DNA from: Phylloscopus collybita
Taxonomy: Eukaryota > Chordata > Aves > Passeriformes > Phylloscopidae
Assembly: GCA_027886175.1 (NCBI GenBank)
Contig: JAJNNQ010000009.1
Span: 14,233,501 to 14,297,500, forward strand
DNA length: 64,000 nucleotides
Reading direction: 5' to 3'
This document shows, piece by piece, positions 38,626-51,866 of this stretch. Made by a program: the position numbers and the translations under genes. The notes under the pieces were generated by a model that was not told the DNA's origin, did not search any database, and saw nothing but the letters and a program-made list of their open reading frames with translations. Each line of letters begins with the position of its first letter. The first letter of the stretch is position 1.

Positions 38626-41600
38626 GGTATACTGTTTGGAGTAATGGTCATCAGTGAACTGAGACTTTAGGCAGGACTTCAGGAGACTTAAGCCTATAAA
38701 TGGTGAATATAGGTAATAGTTTCAGTCTTGTGTCTTTTGTTCTGTGAGTTTTGACCCTAACACAGTCTATATTTACATATTTATAAGTTTAGCCCAATAA
38801 TTTTTGTCCTTTTCATAGATGTTCAGATCTTTTGGCCATGCTTTTCTTTCACTTTCATGCATGCAAATACTTCTTGTAAGGATCTTAGAAACATCTCTAT
38901 GATGAAATGTACATGCATGCACACATACATGACTGTCTCTCAAAATGTGAGCGTGTTGACTATGGAATGTAATGGGAAGAGCAATGCAAGAGTCACCCAA
39001 AAGGTGAATTGATCATACATAGGTGTACATGGTATTTTTTTGAAGGGTGGCTATGAGTTTATATGCAAAGTATTTCTTACACTATGAAAAATTAACCTTA
39101 CTCTTTTCTCAGAAAATATCCCAGATTTGCATATTTTATACTCAACATAAATGTGGCATTATTTGTTCTTTTATTCCCAAAGAGATGGACCTCTTCAGAT
39201 ACTCATCCTTTCCCTTGGAAGAAGGTGAAAATTTGGTCTCTGTCAGCTATATTCCATAATATGATGAGAAAAATATCCACCTAGAAAGTCAAACTGTTCC
39301 TCAGTTGTTTTAGCTTCCTTTTCCTTCAGTAGACATACTTGTTCATTTTAATATATACAAATAGATACTTTCCCCTGCAGTCCTGCTGCAAATTCCATCT
39401 TTTTCAATTTATTTTCTCTCAGATTAAGTTCACATTTTTTGTTAACCTGGACTATATTTTTATTACCCTAAGTGATATCAATATAAATTTTAAACCACAA
39501 AACGTGGATTTGTTTTGTTTTGTTTTTATTTAATTTTTTTAATGACATAACTGCTTTTGGCACCCCACTGCCAAGACTGTGATCAAGAACCTGTTTTGGA
39601 ACAAGGCTCTTTGTGTTTGCTGCTGCAGTTCTGTGCCTTTGCCTATGAAGTGATCTTTGAGCTAAGGGGTTTTCTTCTCTCTGCCTTTACTGCTTTACAT
39701 ATTCTTTCAAGTACTGGATCATGATTTGGTTTGTATTGTTTTAATGAATTAGCTTTAGTGCAGCTCTTGAAGAGTCATTTGAAGTGTTTGTTTGTCTGCT
39801 TACATGTTCATTGCTTGCAGGAAATTGTGTTCTCCATAACATAAGGATATCATCTAGCTTTCATAAACCTTATTTTGGTTTAGGTGACTTTGATTGGCAA
39901 GCTTTAATTACTATTTTAGGATAACTCTCATTCCACAGATTTTACTTCCCAGATAAAAATAATTTTTTTTATACTTTAGCAGAAGCTCAATCTTCCACAA
40001 TTGCAATAATCAGGCTTATATCAATTAAAAAACCCTTACCTTATTCTTTGAACTATTACATAAAACATACAAACTGTACTTTATTTTTAATTTGATAGTG
40101 CAGAACTTCTCACATTTTAAAATCAAAAATTTATAGTTATCCTCCTCTGCCTTAATTAACTGAAATCTGTTTAAAAACAAGTACATTAGAAAAATGGCTC
40201 ATCAAATTACAGCTGCTCCCAATTATTCCTGTTAGCTGGTTATTGTCCAATATTTTGAGAAGTTTTTGGAAAAACAGTGTTAGTTTAAGACATGCTCAGA
40301 AGGTAATTGAGGTTATTTCCTTAGAATTCTGTAACAGAAAATGTGAATTACAAGAAGTATGACCTTTATATTTATAAATATCATATATGTGCAAGTAAAG
40401 GCAAATTAAAAAACCCCAATTCAAAGATTGAAAGGCGAATGACTCAATTTTCCAAATGCTGAATGGTAGGAACAACTTAGCATGAGATCCATGCTTGTAA
40501 AGACAAACTTTTTATCAGGTTACAGAAAAGAATGTTTGCACAGATTTATAATAAACACATAATCTCAGCTTTAATTGAAAAGCAATCTGTGTTTTTTAAA
40601 GCTTGGTTTTTTTTTTTTTTTTAACTGTATCAGCAGATGTAATAGAAGATACACGCCTGCTTGACTTCAATTGACTGCATCTTCTATATTGGCTAAGTGT
40701 AGCATTTCCATGTTAGAAGATACTGTGGCAGAAACTGGCACTGAGACATTGTGCAGGTCTTGAGAGAGAAATGGATGTTATAGGCTGGGGCAGGGTAGGG
40801 CAAAGTCGTGTTGGGCTCCCAGTGGTTTCCCTTCTTGCTGCAAGGGATTCTTAGCTGCAGGAAGGATAGCTAGTGAGGGTATACATCTCTGAAGGATTCC
40901 CCACATGGGCCTAAAGCCCTGATAATTTCCAGTAAGGGAGGACTGGAAATAATCCCAGGAAATAATAGCATAGATACAGTAGGGTGGCTTTTAGCTTCTG
41001 TGATGTTTTTAGATGACTGAAAAGTAAGACACTGCTCTGCTGCAGATTATATTTACAATCACTATTATTAATTGTTCAGAGTCTCTGGGGATTCGGTGCA
41101 GACGAACTTGTGTGTTCCACCTTGAAATACTGCCAGATTTATCTTGGAGTTCACAGTAATTGTAATGTTGCCCAAGGCTCATATGGCAATGTGATCTGTG
41201 TGTCAGGCTATCTAATTAGTGGTCTTATCACTTCAGCAAGTCTTCATGTGGGTGGTGTTCCACAAACTATGAGGTGGAGGTAAAAAACGGAAACAATTCA
41301 TTAATACCTGTGAAAAGACTGACCTGATCCTGCACTGAAGCTGTGGAGAAAATTCAAAGACTTCATGTTGGGGACATTGTCTGATACATTTTACAAAACA
41401 GTAGCTGCAGAACTCAGGGAATGAAGGCTATTAACTAATGTTTCTTTATGATCCTGGGATGGAAAAGTTAGAAAATATTCATTTACTCTCTCTCATTTAT
41501 GAAATATATTTTCTGACAATTTCAGATTCATAAGACGGAGGCAAATAAGTTTTTTCAGCTCCGAACTCTACATCTTGGTTTGTGCTACAACTGTGAGCAT

Positions 41601-43312
41601 GCACCTGTTACCCCTCACCACATGGACTTGAGACAATTAGGAAAATCATTGCTCAAAGCATTATTCAGAGGTGTTCATCTCTGGTGTCTAAACTAATCTG
41701 AGTTAATTGTCTAAAGTCAGAGAAGTGGAACAAAACGATTTCTGATATATATTTTTGTTTGGAGGAGTTCAAAATCTACTGAACATTAGTTAACTTATGG
41801 AGCTATCAGTGGAAAAAATCTAAAAATAATTAGGTCAAGGTGGGCATAGTGATGAGAGATCAGCACACAACTGCCTCTTGATGAATGGTAAAGGTGAGGA
41901 TTTCTTTGGATCTGTAATATAGTACTTAATGAATAATTTTATTAAAAATTGTATTTGTGGTAAAAATGAGTAGGCAAAGGTGTGAAGAGATATGTAATTT
42001 CTGTAAAAGGAGAGGAGAAAGAGAAAAAAAGTTATGCGGAGTTTAACTGAGAAGAGAATGTAATTAGACAGTGGTGTTTTTTGAGGTTAGTAAGTTTGTT
42101 CAAAGCTTTTATAATAGTTAAAAGAAAATTCTCAGGAAGTAGTTTTCCACCTGAAACAGGACAGTTGGTTAATTTGTTGCTATGTATTCATGTCTGCAGA
42201 AATAATGGCCTTTGTGAACACTTGACTAAAAAGAATGTGACTGTTTCAGGATTCTTTGGAAATCAGCTTCATGTGAAGGACTTTCAAGGTATTGACTTTT
42301 GAAGGATTTGGCTTAAAAGTTAAAAAAAAGAGAAAAATATATGTATTATATTAGATGTTTTTACAGTTGCATTTTAATGAACATTTAATACCAAACTATT
42401 GAGTGTCTATATTATGAGACATACTTTCTTTATCAAAAGTAATTTGCAAGTGAAGATTTCTAGAACTATACAGTTATTGCTATCATTTCACTTAGAGAGG
42501 ATGGACTGCTCTATTCTCAAAGATTACACAAATTTATGTAGAGGACTTTCCCCTTTAAAGGCATTACAATTTTCATGGCATATGCTTACACTTATTTTTC
42601 CCTTAAATATTTTATGTCATAATTGAGCCAAACATGAAACTTGCAGTTAAAAATTCCTGTCAAAAGTAGTACTCTTAAGGGTGACATGGATTATTTGCGA
42701 AGATATTTCATAGGTGAGAAGCAATTTACATCTTTAAGGAATCTAATAATACTGTTTATACTAGAAACTTAATGTGGTGATACAAATCTTTGGGAATGCA
42801 CGAAACCAAATATCCTGCCTGACATTGATAAAATTTGCTCTAGTCATGCCTATACACTTTTTACTAGTTTCTGATCAGCACTCTAATAAATTTCCTACAA
42901 TTTCAGACAAACTGCAAAGCATGAAGTTCACAGAAATTTCGGTTAAGGGGTCAAAAAAGATGAAACCTCTCTGGCAGGGTGTTCTCTCTAGGATGTAGCA
43001 GAAGCTTTCTTTGTGTAGAGGTAGCACATATTTTTTTCATTTGATGGATGGAGGGGATTGTGTGTCCTGGAAGAAGTGCTACATCACTGGAATGTTAGCA
43101 CATTTTTCCTTATACTTGCATATTCTACACAAAAGAGCTTGCCAAGTTATGCTGTACTGGACAGCATACTATCAGTTCCTATCTGTATTTAGGGAAGATA
43201 TTACAATATGAAAAAAATCAGAAAATAATTGTTAAAATACATTTTAACCTGTAGTTTTCTATTTTGCTAAGAATTAGGTGAAAGAACTACATATGTAGCA
43301 GGTAAATATGCT
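38626..43312. other. AT-rich non-coding stretch
   Basis: No gene is supported. A 16-base T run lies at 40607-40622. About 40130-40280 and 41090-41280 look like complex single-copy sequence that could be conserved. Short plus-strand frames between 42081 and 43211 are featureless. Confidence 0.45.
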
Positions 43313-43425
43313 TCACACATTTATACATGTGATATATGTATATATAATGTTTGTATGTGTGTATATATATATACAATGTATTTTTGTATGTATACATACA
43401 TGTTACATTTATATACATGCAATTT
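43313..43425. repeat. Imperfect TA/TG-rich alternating tract
   Basis: About 110 bases of irregular TATATG, GTGTATATAT and TACATACATG units. It is degenerate, and the 66-codon frame across it (rich in Y, I, C and H) is an artefact. Confidence 0.7.
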
Positions 43426-43565
43426 TAAATAGATTTTTTTTTAATTTCCAGAAGACTGAAAATCTGAAAAAAAACAGAGGACATAATTTAATAGAGGTCA
43501 GAATATAGGAAATCCAGTAGGTCTTGAATTCCAAGGCTGGGATTTAATTGTATAAGTAAATAGGT

Positions 43566-43567
43566 TT

Positions 43568-43647
<80 letters not shown>

Positions 43648-43649
43648 TC
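43566..43649. repeat. (TTTC)21 microsatellite
   Basis: Exactly 84 bases, 21 perfect tandem copies of TTTC with no interruption. It is pure pyrimidine on this strand. Perfect arrays of this length are usually length-variable between individuals. Confidence 0.99.
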
Positions 43650-43995
43650 CATTAATCCACCAGATTAATGATTAGTTTGCTATGATCAACTGAAGATTTA
43701 TAGATCAGTACCTAAATGAGTGCTACAGGCTTTTATCATGCAACAAGCATCTTCTCACTAGATTATATAGCTTTCATTAAAGTAAATTAACCATAGTTTG
43801 AATTCATACACAAAGTAAAGCTTTCTTTGAAGTCTGTAATTATTAATATGTTTGAGGTTAAGCAGTTATTTATATAAATTGCTGGATAAGGGCTAGCCTG
43901 TTCAACATTTTGGAGAATCAAATTTGAATGTCCTGAATCAACTGCTACTGATTCAATTTTCAAGGCTGTGAAATCTGTCCCTGTGGACTGCAGGC
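43650..43995. other. AT-rich spacer, nothing recognised
   Basis: About 350 bases of unrecognised AT-rich sequence between the TTTC array and the next A-rich tract. Confidence 0.5.
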
Positions 43996-44096
43996 AAAAG
44001 AAAAGAAAAAACAAAAAACAAAACAAAACAAAACAAAAAAAAAAAACATTAAACCAAACCAAAACAAAAAAACCCCAACAACAACAACAAAAAAAA
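43996..44096. repeat. A-rich tract with AAAAC and CAA units
   Basis: About 100 bases dominated by A and C with a few G and T: AAAAC units, a 14-base A run, ACC units and then four to five CAA units. It belongs to the same compositional class as the tract at 17.8 kb. Minus-strand frames crossing it (157 and 74 codons) are composition artefacts. Confidence 0.9.
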
Positions 44097-46675
44097 GCAG
44101 CCCTGATAGTAGTAAGACCTCCTTCATTGATAAATGCTTTAGCCCTAAAACTGAGTACTGTATGAGGAGCCACCTCTTCCACAAAATAAGATGTGTGAGA
44201 AGGTACAGAACAAAAGAAAGTGCACAAGAATATAGGTCTGGAAATAGTCTCCTGCATCATCAGATCTAATTATTTGTAATTCTCAGCAATCACAGCAAGC
44301 TTGAAGGTTCCACAATATCATCTGTGCCACACACTATTTATACATCTTACAGGGCATGAAATATTTCTGCATTCCACTAAAAACATAAGCTCTGTAATAA
44401 AAGCCTTAGCTAAAATTTTCCACAGGAAGAGATCAAAAGACACTGTGGCCATTGTCAGTGCAATAGCAGGACGTTTATTACATAACCTTTCCAGATCATC
44501 CCAGAAAAAAACCACTCCATATGAAGAAATATCCTGGTGACTCTTAACTCTCTGATTCAAGAAAACTCTTCCTCAGTACTACTTCTAGTGATCTTTCGAA
44601 GAGTAATAATTACTGTAAATTCTGCATTTATTATTTTGGATTAAATTCACAAGGTGGATTCAAGGCAGCTTGCAGTTTCACATATGCATTGATGGATGTA
44701 TTTTTATCTCTGTGAGCCTGTTGTTTTGCATCATGTAATTCTTATCTTAGCACTAGCATGTTCACAAAACAAATACATTAATTATCAGAAGGCTGGGGTC
44801 CACAGAGGTACTCACACAGGTGGTATATGTACTAGTCAATTGTACTTCTAAGCCTTGGCAGATTGCATTTACTTCAGCAAGCATCCTTTCAGAAAGAACT
44901 AGCAGATCAATTGTTTCCAGAGCTGTGGAGCAGCAAGGTCAGGCCTTTTGCTCAGCATTTGTGTTAAAAAAAAATAAATAGGTATTGTAACCTCTGTTGA
45001 CTGAAGAATACTCGAAGCATAAAAATAGTATTTTTTATAATTGCTTTTGTAAAGTAGTCATACAAAGAAACTGGAGAGCTTTACATGGTGAAGGCAGAAC
45101 AATGAGAGTCAGGGAAAGCTGAACTGTTAGAACACTGCAGTACCATGAGCTTCCTAGAGTGTTTTGGTAGTCCTTCACCAGGCCAAGGAGACAGAGCTAC
45201 AAATTTTTCTCTAAAGGATGGATTTTCATTTAGAGTAGAAAGGAATTTTTTTTTGTGCAATTTTTGGAGTGTGAAATGTGTTTTACTCAAGAAAGGAATG
45301 AAAATCTCAAAAAGCCTTCACAACCAAAAATGAGGAGAATAATCAGCTCAAGTCAATTGAAATGCTTTGTTTAATATCTTCAAATATTTCTTCTCTATTT
45401 GACTGTGTTTTTGTTTTTTTTTTTTTTTTTTAAATTTTGTTTTGTTATTACTTAAACTTATTTTTAGTTCTGGAAAACTAATTTTAAAATTTCAAAGCAC
45501 CATGATGAAATGTTCTGGTATTTTCTGAACTCTTTGCATGTCATATTATGGGTTTTCCAAGGTCAGTTCTTTCCTGATTCAAATGAATAAGCATTTTCTG
45601 ATGAAATATATATAACTGAAAGATTACACTTATTACTTTTTAAAGGTTCTTTTTACAACAAGACCAAAACTGCAACTATTTGATACAAATGTTGCTTGTA
45701 TTCTAGTATCTCTAAATAAAGCAGAATATTTTTGTCATCAGTTGATTTTTGGGACCTTCTAAAGAATATATTTTGTTTCTTGGAAAGCTTCATTTTGTTG
45801 TCATGTTTCTAGAAGGATTTAATATAGGTTGTCTGTATTTTCTGCAGACCATTAATGCAACCACTGGCTATGAATTTAGTGTCTGTAGTGTTTTCAATAT
45901 AGAATAAAAGAAGTATATAAGAAAAAAACCCTAAAAACTGCTTAGGCAGTGGTCTGTTATTAAAATGTTTCAGAGCCATTCTTGCTGGTACTTGCTGATA
46001 CTTGTGTTCTTTTATCCTTAGGAAGGAGCCACAGTTTAGTAGCAGACTGGCTGAGAGTAAATGATTCCATCATTTAAGTGTTTTAGGCATTACAGCAGCT
46101 AAATGGATCCCACTGCTGCTCTGGCATCCTGAAGCAGTTCTGCTGTGACTCACAGAGTTACTAACGAGATTATCCGGGTGCTTTGCTCATGAGTGACTGT
46201 CCCTGCGAGTCACCGCCAGCTCCTGTCCTGCAGGACCCCAGCCCTGCCGCGTCCGGGGTGATGTCCAGCTGAGACAGGGCATCTGGGGACAACATGAATG
46301 TGAGCCAGCACTCGCAGCACAGTGCCTTCAGGTTTACCTTCCTGCATCTGAGAACAGGTTTTGGCTCAGATTCCTCAGGAGAATATATTAAGGTGACAGA
46401 TGAAGGCAGAGCAAAAGTGAAATGCCAGCAGAACTTGCAGAGCACTGAGACTTAGGCCTGCGTGCCTCACTGCACATTCAGTGATGTAGGCGGGAATATG
46501 TGATCAGAAGAGAGGGAGGAATTGGCAATGAAATACAACAGGAACAGTAAGGTAGCTCTATTTTTTATATTCTCAGTTAATACAGAGAGTTAATGTAGCA
46601 AAGTGAAGAAATTTATTTTAAGTGAAAACAACACAAGTTCGTGTCTCAGAGAGTTGTGATGGTATCTTACTATAC
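44097..46675. other. Non-coding stretch with a GC-richer CpG patch
   Basis: A T run of 18 lies at 45414-45431. From about 46130 to 46470 the sequence is clearly richer in G, C and CpG. A 91-codon minus-strand frame (46170-46445) covers it, starts MLCKFCWHFTFALPSS and has no recognisable domain. I do not call it a gene. Confidence 0.45.
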
Positions 46676-46757
46676 GAAAGTACTTAATAAAATATGAGAA
46701 AATGCTTCCGTTTTGAAAGTACTTAATAAAATATGAGAAAATGTGTCAATTTTGAAA
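46676..46757. repeat. 39-bp tandem duplication, about 2.1 copies
   Basis: The unit starts GAAAGTACTTAATAAAATAT. Copy one is 46676-46714 and copy two 46715-46753, followed by a further GAAA. The first 29 bases of the two copies are identical. The last ten differ at a few positions (CTTCCGTTTT against TGTCAATTTT). Confidence 0.95.
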
Positions 46758-48450
46758 CTCAATGAATCCTTCTGGTGAAGAAAGTCCTATTTGAGTAAAA
46801 GAAATACAGCTTGGAAGAGTGCAAATATTATCATCCCTAAATATAATTTTTAATGCTCAAGTCAGCTAACAGATTTTGGTGGGAGTTTTCAGGCAGTGTA
46901 GCAAGGGACCAGTTCTGGTAATAATCATATCATGCCCTCAAACTGAGTCTGTATTCTCAATGAGTTTAAGTACATCTAGGTGACATGGTGCTGAACATGG
47001 CTCGTCCTTTGCTATGTCAGCTGCAGAATCATCATTATATTTGCAACTGTTAAAATGGAATAGGATGAAAATGTCCTGTGTAAGCAGGCCTCTTAAGCTA
47101 TGGTGTAAATAAAAAGCTTTTATTACTACTTTACTGAACTCTCACACATAATGGAAAATCTGTTACAATGTTCACATTTAGCTCATATTTCTAAAATAAT
47201 TTTGAAAAATCATGTGAGAGATGTTAACAATTCTGCTTTTGGCTTTGCTCTTGAATGAAAGAATATATCATAAAATTATAACCCCTTGGTCCATTTCTTA
47301 AGCAATATTCTGTCAGCTTTTCCTGTCCTGCCCGTAAAGACTCAACAAACACATTCATAGGACTGAGTTTTTCGTATTCACACTTTATTAACTTCTACAT
47401 TAAAAAGGTAGCTTCCTCCTTTGTGAATATTTAGTAACAACCATTATACGGCAGTTCTGTATTTGTGGTCTTTATTTAGGCCCCTTTGAATAGGTGCAAA
47501 TAGCTGGTTATGGTTGCCCATGCTTCAAAAACAGAACAGCAGCACAAAAACAGCTCATTTGCCTGTATACATCATTATGACACCTCCTATCAGTCATGCT
47601 TTTGCCTAGAGAGGTGGTATCTTAATGAATCCTATGAGATTCTGCTCATCAAGCAGCTATTCAGGCTCTCTCCATGAAGTTTTTTTGGGGAGCTGTCAGG
47701 GTATTTTACATGTGTGTTGGGATTAGCTATGGTTCTGTGGATGTCCCATCTGATAGATACTTTTCCATGTTCCAGGGAAGAAGTATCTGTCTAAGATCAT
47801 ATATGGTGGGCTTCCTCCTTGGCTGGGGAGCAGAGCAGGAACAACTCATGCAGAGCCTTCCAGACTGTAACAATAAAGAAATGAGCTACTGAGTACTGAT
47901 GTTTTGATGTTAAAGCAGTTGATCCGTGCCCGTTCCCCTGAGGAGTTCAGTGCCTCATTCCCCTTCCTGGGGCCAACCTCCTCTGTAGTGCTCTCGTCAT
48001 GCGCTGATGCCCTAAGCACTGCCTGATCCCCCTCACCACTTCCCCTGGAATTTGCCAAATTGCTCACATTGTCTGTGTTCATACTGGGAGTCATATCCAG
48101 TCACTTTGAAGCCCTTAGGTACAGTCTGATGTGCTGTGGTGACCCTCTTTTCTCCATCAGCATAACTCTTCTATGTCCCCACAAATGCAGTCAATGTGCT
48201 GCTGCTTCACCTTCTTCCCATCCCTTCCCCCCAGGCTCCACAAAGCACCCTGAAGATCTGCAGGCAGTGACATCTCCAAGTCAGAATATGTGGTTCTGAC
48301 TCTGAACCCTGACCACACTTTTAAACAGAACAGCAGGTACTCACAAACAGGAAAAGTTCAGAAAGAAGGTACCTGCACCTTAGTCAGGCTGTCTGCCAAT
48401 GTCAATATGCAAAAGCAAGGCTTAAACTGAAAGGTCCAAGGGTTGTTACT
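46758..48450. other. Non-coding stretch, nothing recognised
   Basis: AT-rich to 47.6 kb, then a mixed patch at about 47.9-48.3 kb that is richer in C and in CCTT/CCCC words. Frames of 72-82 codons on both strands there have no recognisable domain. Confidence 0.45.
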
Positions 48451-48515
48451 TTTTTTTTTGTTTTGTTTTGTTTTGTTTTGTTTTGTTTTGTTTTGTTTTG
48501 TTTTGTTTTGTTTTG
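48451..48515. repeat. (TTTTG)12 microsatellite
   Basis: Twelve perfect copies of TTTTG from 48456 to 48515, preceded by five more T. The frame reading through it as LFCFV repeats is an artefact. Confidence 0.98.
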
Positions 48516-50037
48516 TTCCAAGGTGTTATCCTTTCAAAAGAAGACTTAAAAGTAAATTTAATCCTATTTCACAGGAATCTGTACTCCGGATAACTCCAGG
48601 TATTCAGGAGTCAGCCTTATCTAGGAGTGTGTGAACACAAAGGAGTTTTTGTGTCACTCCTCTACATCACATCATCTTTGAGGCTCTTCCCTTACACTCA
48701 TTGTTATGACTGAAGTCTTCCCAGCTTCAGCCTGATAATTCTTAAGGCTTTTAGGGTTTCTTTTTCCTCTTTGGGATCATCTACCAATAAGAGCAGACCT
48801 ATCAAAGCTTAGCTAAGCAATAGGGTTGAGTTAGGCTAAACTCAAGTGGCGGAGTGAGCACCCTTCAAAACTAGAGTGCTTCTTAAGCTACATCTATCTT
48901 TAGATCATCAGCACTAAGACAACTCCAAGAAAAGCAAAGGAGGATTTCAGAGGTGTTCTTGTAGCTTTAACTTTTGATGAGACTGATCCAGTGATTTTTT
49001 GAGAGGGTGATACTCAGATGCTGTGAGATGGATGTGACAGGGTCTGTAGAATTCAGGAGATACAAGTGTGAGGGTAGATGCTGGGTGTAAGGCAGGCTCC
49101 TGGTCAGAGGCACGTCTGCTTTCCTAGGTGTCCTACAGTGGTGAGCTGTGAATGAGCTAGTCATCAGTCAAGTGAAGATTCTCTTATAGATGGTGTTTTT
49201 TCTTGACCCTGAGAGACACCAAAGGCCTGTAATCTGTTAGTGAGAGTGTATGTATGTGTGTCTGCTGCCAGGTTTGCCACTCCCAAGCATGGACACAAGA
49301 TAATTAGCATCCCTGAGTAAGACTTTTCCTTCAGCTTACTATGACCAAAAGAAATGATGAGAAAAATTAGTTCGTTTATTGAACCAAAGGAAAGGTATAG
49401 CAGCTCTCTACTCCTGAGCATCTTGTGGCCCAGCATGGATCTTCATGTTTAAGACTAGCTTGACTCTCTGAAGAAGTTGGTTTGGGCTCAAAAAGAAGAA
49501 CAATAAAGAAAATGAGGAGCAAAAACCGTGAATGACTACTCTGATTCCCTCATTTAGCTCATACCCACTGCTGTTTCCAGTCCTCTGCCTGCACAGGTGC
49601 AATTGGCTGTGAGAACTGGGTCAGCCAATGGCTTTAAGGCTATGCAAGTCTATGATTTGCTATTCTGATTTAAAGCTTAGCAATAAATAATTCAATTTAT
49701 TGATTAATTTAGTTAATTAATAAATCTATTTAATTCATTCTACTATATATTTCATAAGTATTGCTGGTTTGAAGTGGCTTACTTCTAAACCCTATACCTT
49801 AATCATAAAATATATTATTCATAGGCATTGCCCCAAAATTTTGGTTTAAGTCCCCATTTTGCATACATGTTTTCAGAATTAGAAGGTAGGAATAATTTTA
49901 AGTTTGTTTTTAAAAATATTGTTTTACAAAACTAATTTTAAAATAATTATATAAGTTGTAAAATTTAATTTTGTCTCCCTTTTAACACATTGGGTTTTAA
50001 AGAAAATCATAGTATTCTCTTTAAGTGTGGGTGTGGT

Positions 50038-50038
<1 letters not shown>
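48516..50038. other. Non-coding stretch with a very AT-rich segment
   Basis: Nothing is recognised as a gene or transposon. From about 49675 to 49760 the sequence is nearly all A and T with TTAATTAATAAAT-like words. Confidence 0.5.
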
Positions 50039-50086
<48 letters not shown>

Positions 50087-50118
50087 TTGTTGTTGTTTTT
50101 TTGTTTTGTTTTTTTTTT
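50039..50118. repeat. 47-base T run followed by T/G tract
   Basis: Uninterrupted T from 50039 to 50085, then GTTGTTGTTG and further T runs to about 50118. A minus-strand AATAAA at 50174-50169 lies roughly 50 bases before this tract in that orientation, as would be expected for a retroposed tail. No parent transcript is recognisable, so an expanded homopolymer is as likely. Confidence 0.95.
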
Positions 50119-51866
50119 GGGGATGTGGGTTTGGGTGATGGACAGATACAACATTAGATGTATCTTAGAGTTTTATTGACTGCGGTCCCTGTCAGCGTAT
50201 GCCCTTATATTGGGTGTTTCACTTCAGAACATTAATAACTTGTGCTTTCAAGAATTTAACATCATATTCAGACTTCATTCCATTCTTTTCTTATTCATTT
50301 TCTTTGAACAAAAGGAGCTGTTGTAATGGTCAAAGCTCAGAGTAATAGAGACCAGAGGACATTATTTTCCCTCTTTGGATTACTTTTTGACAGCCTTTCT
50401 GTTTTTTTCAGATTGTTCAATATATCATTTTCCTCACATGAGAGAAAGCAGTTATTAAGTCTTATTTGCCAATGGTGCAGAAAATGACACAGATGTTTTG
50501 CTTACTGAGCTTTCTTAAAGTTCTTCCCAAGCATTAGGCATCCATAAAAACAGAATATTACTTTTGATTACCACCAAGAGTTAAATGTTTTTCCATTAAA
50601 ATGCATCTATTTTGGGTACTAATAATTTAGAACAGTGTCATTAGTAAAATAGATGAGAGATACTATTGATCAGAGAGTCACATGCATTAAGCATTCTGGT
50701 GACAATAGGAGCCTAAGCTTGTTGCAGAGTCTTGTTGGCAAGCTCATTTTTAAAAAGTCATTATTACAAATTGCTTCAACTAGTCAGATCATACAAAATC
50801 TACTTGTACTGTAATATTCCAGATGCTTGATTACTGTTCTTCAGTGTAGTGAGTTGCCAATTTCTTCCTCCTGAGAATGTGTGACAGATTGCAGTACAAT
50901 CTGTTGATGGTCTTGATTGTAGCTAGAGTACATCATTGTCACCCATGCAAAAAAGCTGGTACATTTACTGTAAATATATAATTTTGGGAAATGTATGCTA
51001 GTGTTTTGTGTTCCAGTAATTGCAAATGGTACATGACAATATACTTGATGGGGTGAGAGGAAATCAGAGGCAGAGGAAAAAGAGGCAGATAATTAGAACA
51101 GCAAAATATAGTGGGGACTAATTCTATGAACAATATAAGTTGAATTGTCTTTGGGTGTTTGGGGAAAAGGAGAGAAAAAGAAAGAGGAAACTGTTCTTGT
51201 GTCAGTCCTACTCTCCACTTTCTCCTCTGAAAAGTTTGGCACAACAGCCATCCCAGCACAAGGCTGTAAACAATAAATGTTACAGCCAACTCAATGACTG
51301 GCAATAAATCAGGAAATATAGATTTTTTATTCCCTCTTTCCCCCTGTGGAGAATAATCAGGGATAGAAATGCCCTTTTTTTATTTTATTTTTTTATTCTG
51401 CCATCATCGTAATTTCTTTCTGCATCTTGCTCTCTCAGCTTCCTTTCCCAGCATAGCCCTTCTTCTTTGAAATTCACTAAGGTTGCAGCTCACAGAAGCA
51501 TTTAAACATTAGGCACATTTCCACTCAGCAAATGACCTAGGTACTGAAAACACAGATGACTTGGTCTGGTTCTCTCACCCTCTCACAACTACATACGTTG
51601 TTGTTTCTTCTCCAAGCACTTAGGTCATGAGGCTGGAGACCTCAACCTGTCCCAGGTTTGGGTACTGCCAGTACATCACACCACACCTGGTACCTCTAAT
51701 ACCTTAGCATAGGTTTCACATCAAAAGGGACTGGCTCTAAAAGCAGCAGTCCCTCTCCCCTGCCTGTCTTTGGCGCCTTCCCCTCGACTGGAAATTGCTG
51801 TTACGCAGCTGCAGGCTGAGTTGGCTTCAGCTCATACATCAGAACACTGCCCTGCAAAATCACGTC
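50119..51866. other. Non-coding stretch, nothing firmly recognised
   Basis: The longest frame is minus-strand 50939-51304 (121 codons), starting MPVIELAVTFIVYSLVLGW. It has one hydrophobic segment in residues 4-21 followed by basic residues. No family is recognised and no splice or promoter context supports it, so chance is likely. Confidence 0.45.

Noticed and set aside
43787..44260. 157-codon minus-strand frame
   Set aside because: The central third is the translation of the A-rich tract, and the flanks have no recognisable protein features.
50039..50300. Processed pseudogene with poly(A) tail on the minus strand
   Set aside because: There is a minus-strand AATAAA near 50170 but no recognisable transcript sequence and no target-site duplication.
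50939..51304. 121-codon minus-strand frame with one possible membrane segment
   Set aside because: A single hydrophobic run is common in translated AT-rich DNA, and no family is recognised.
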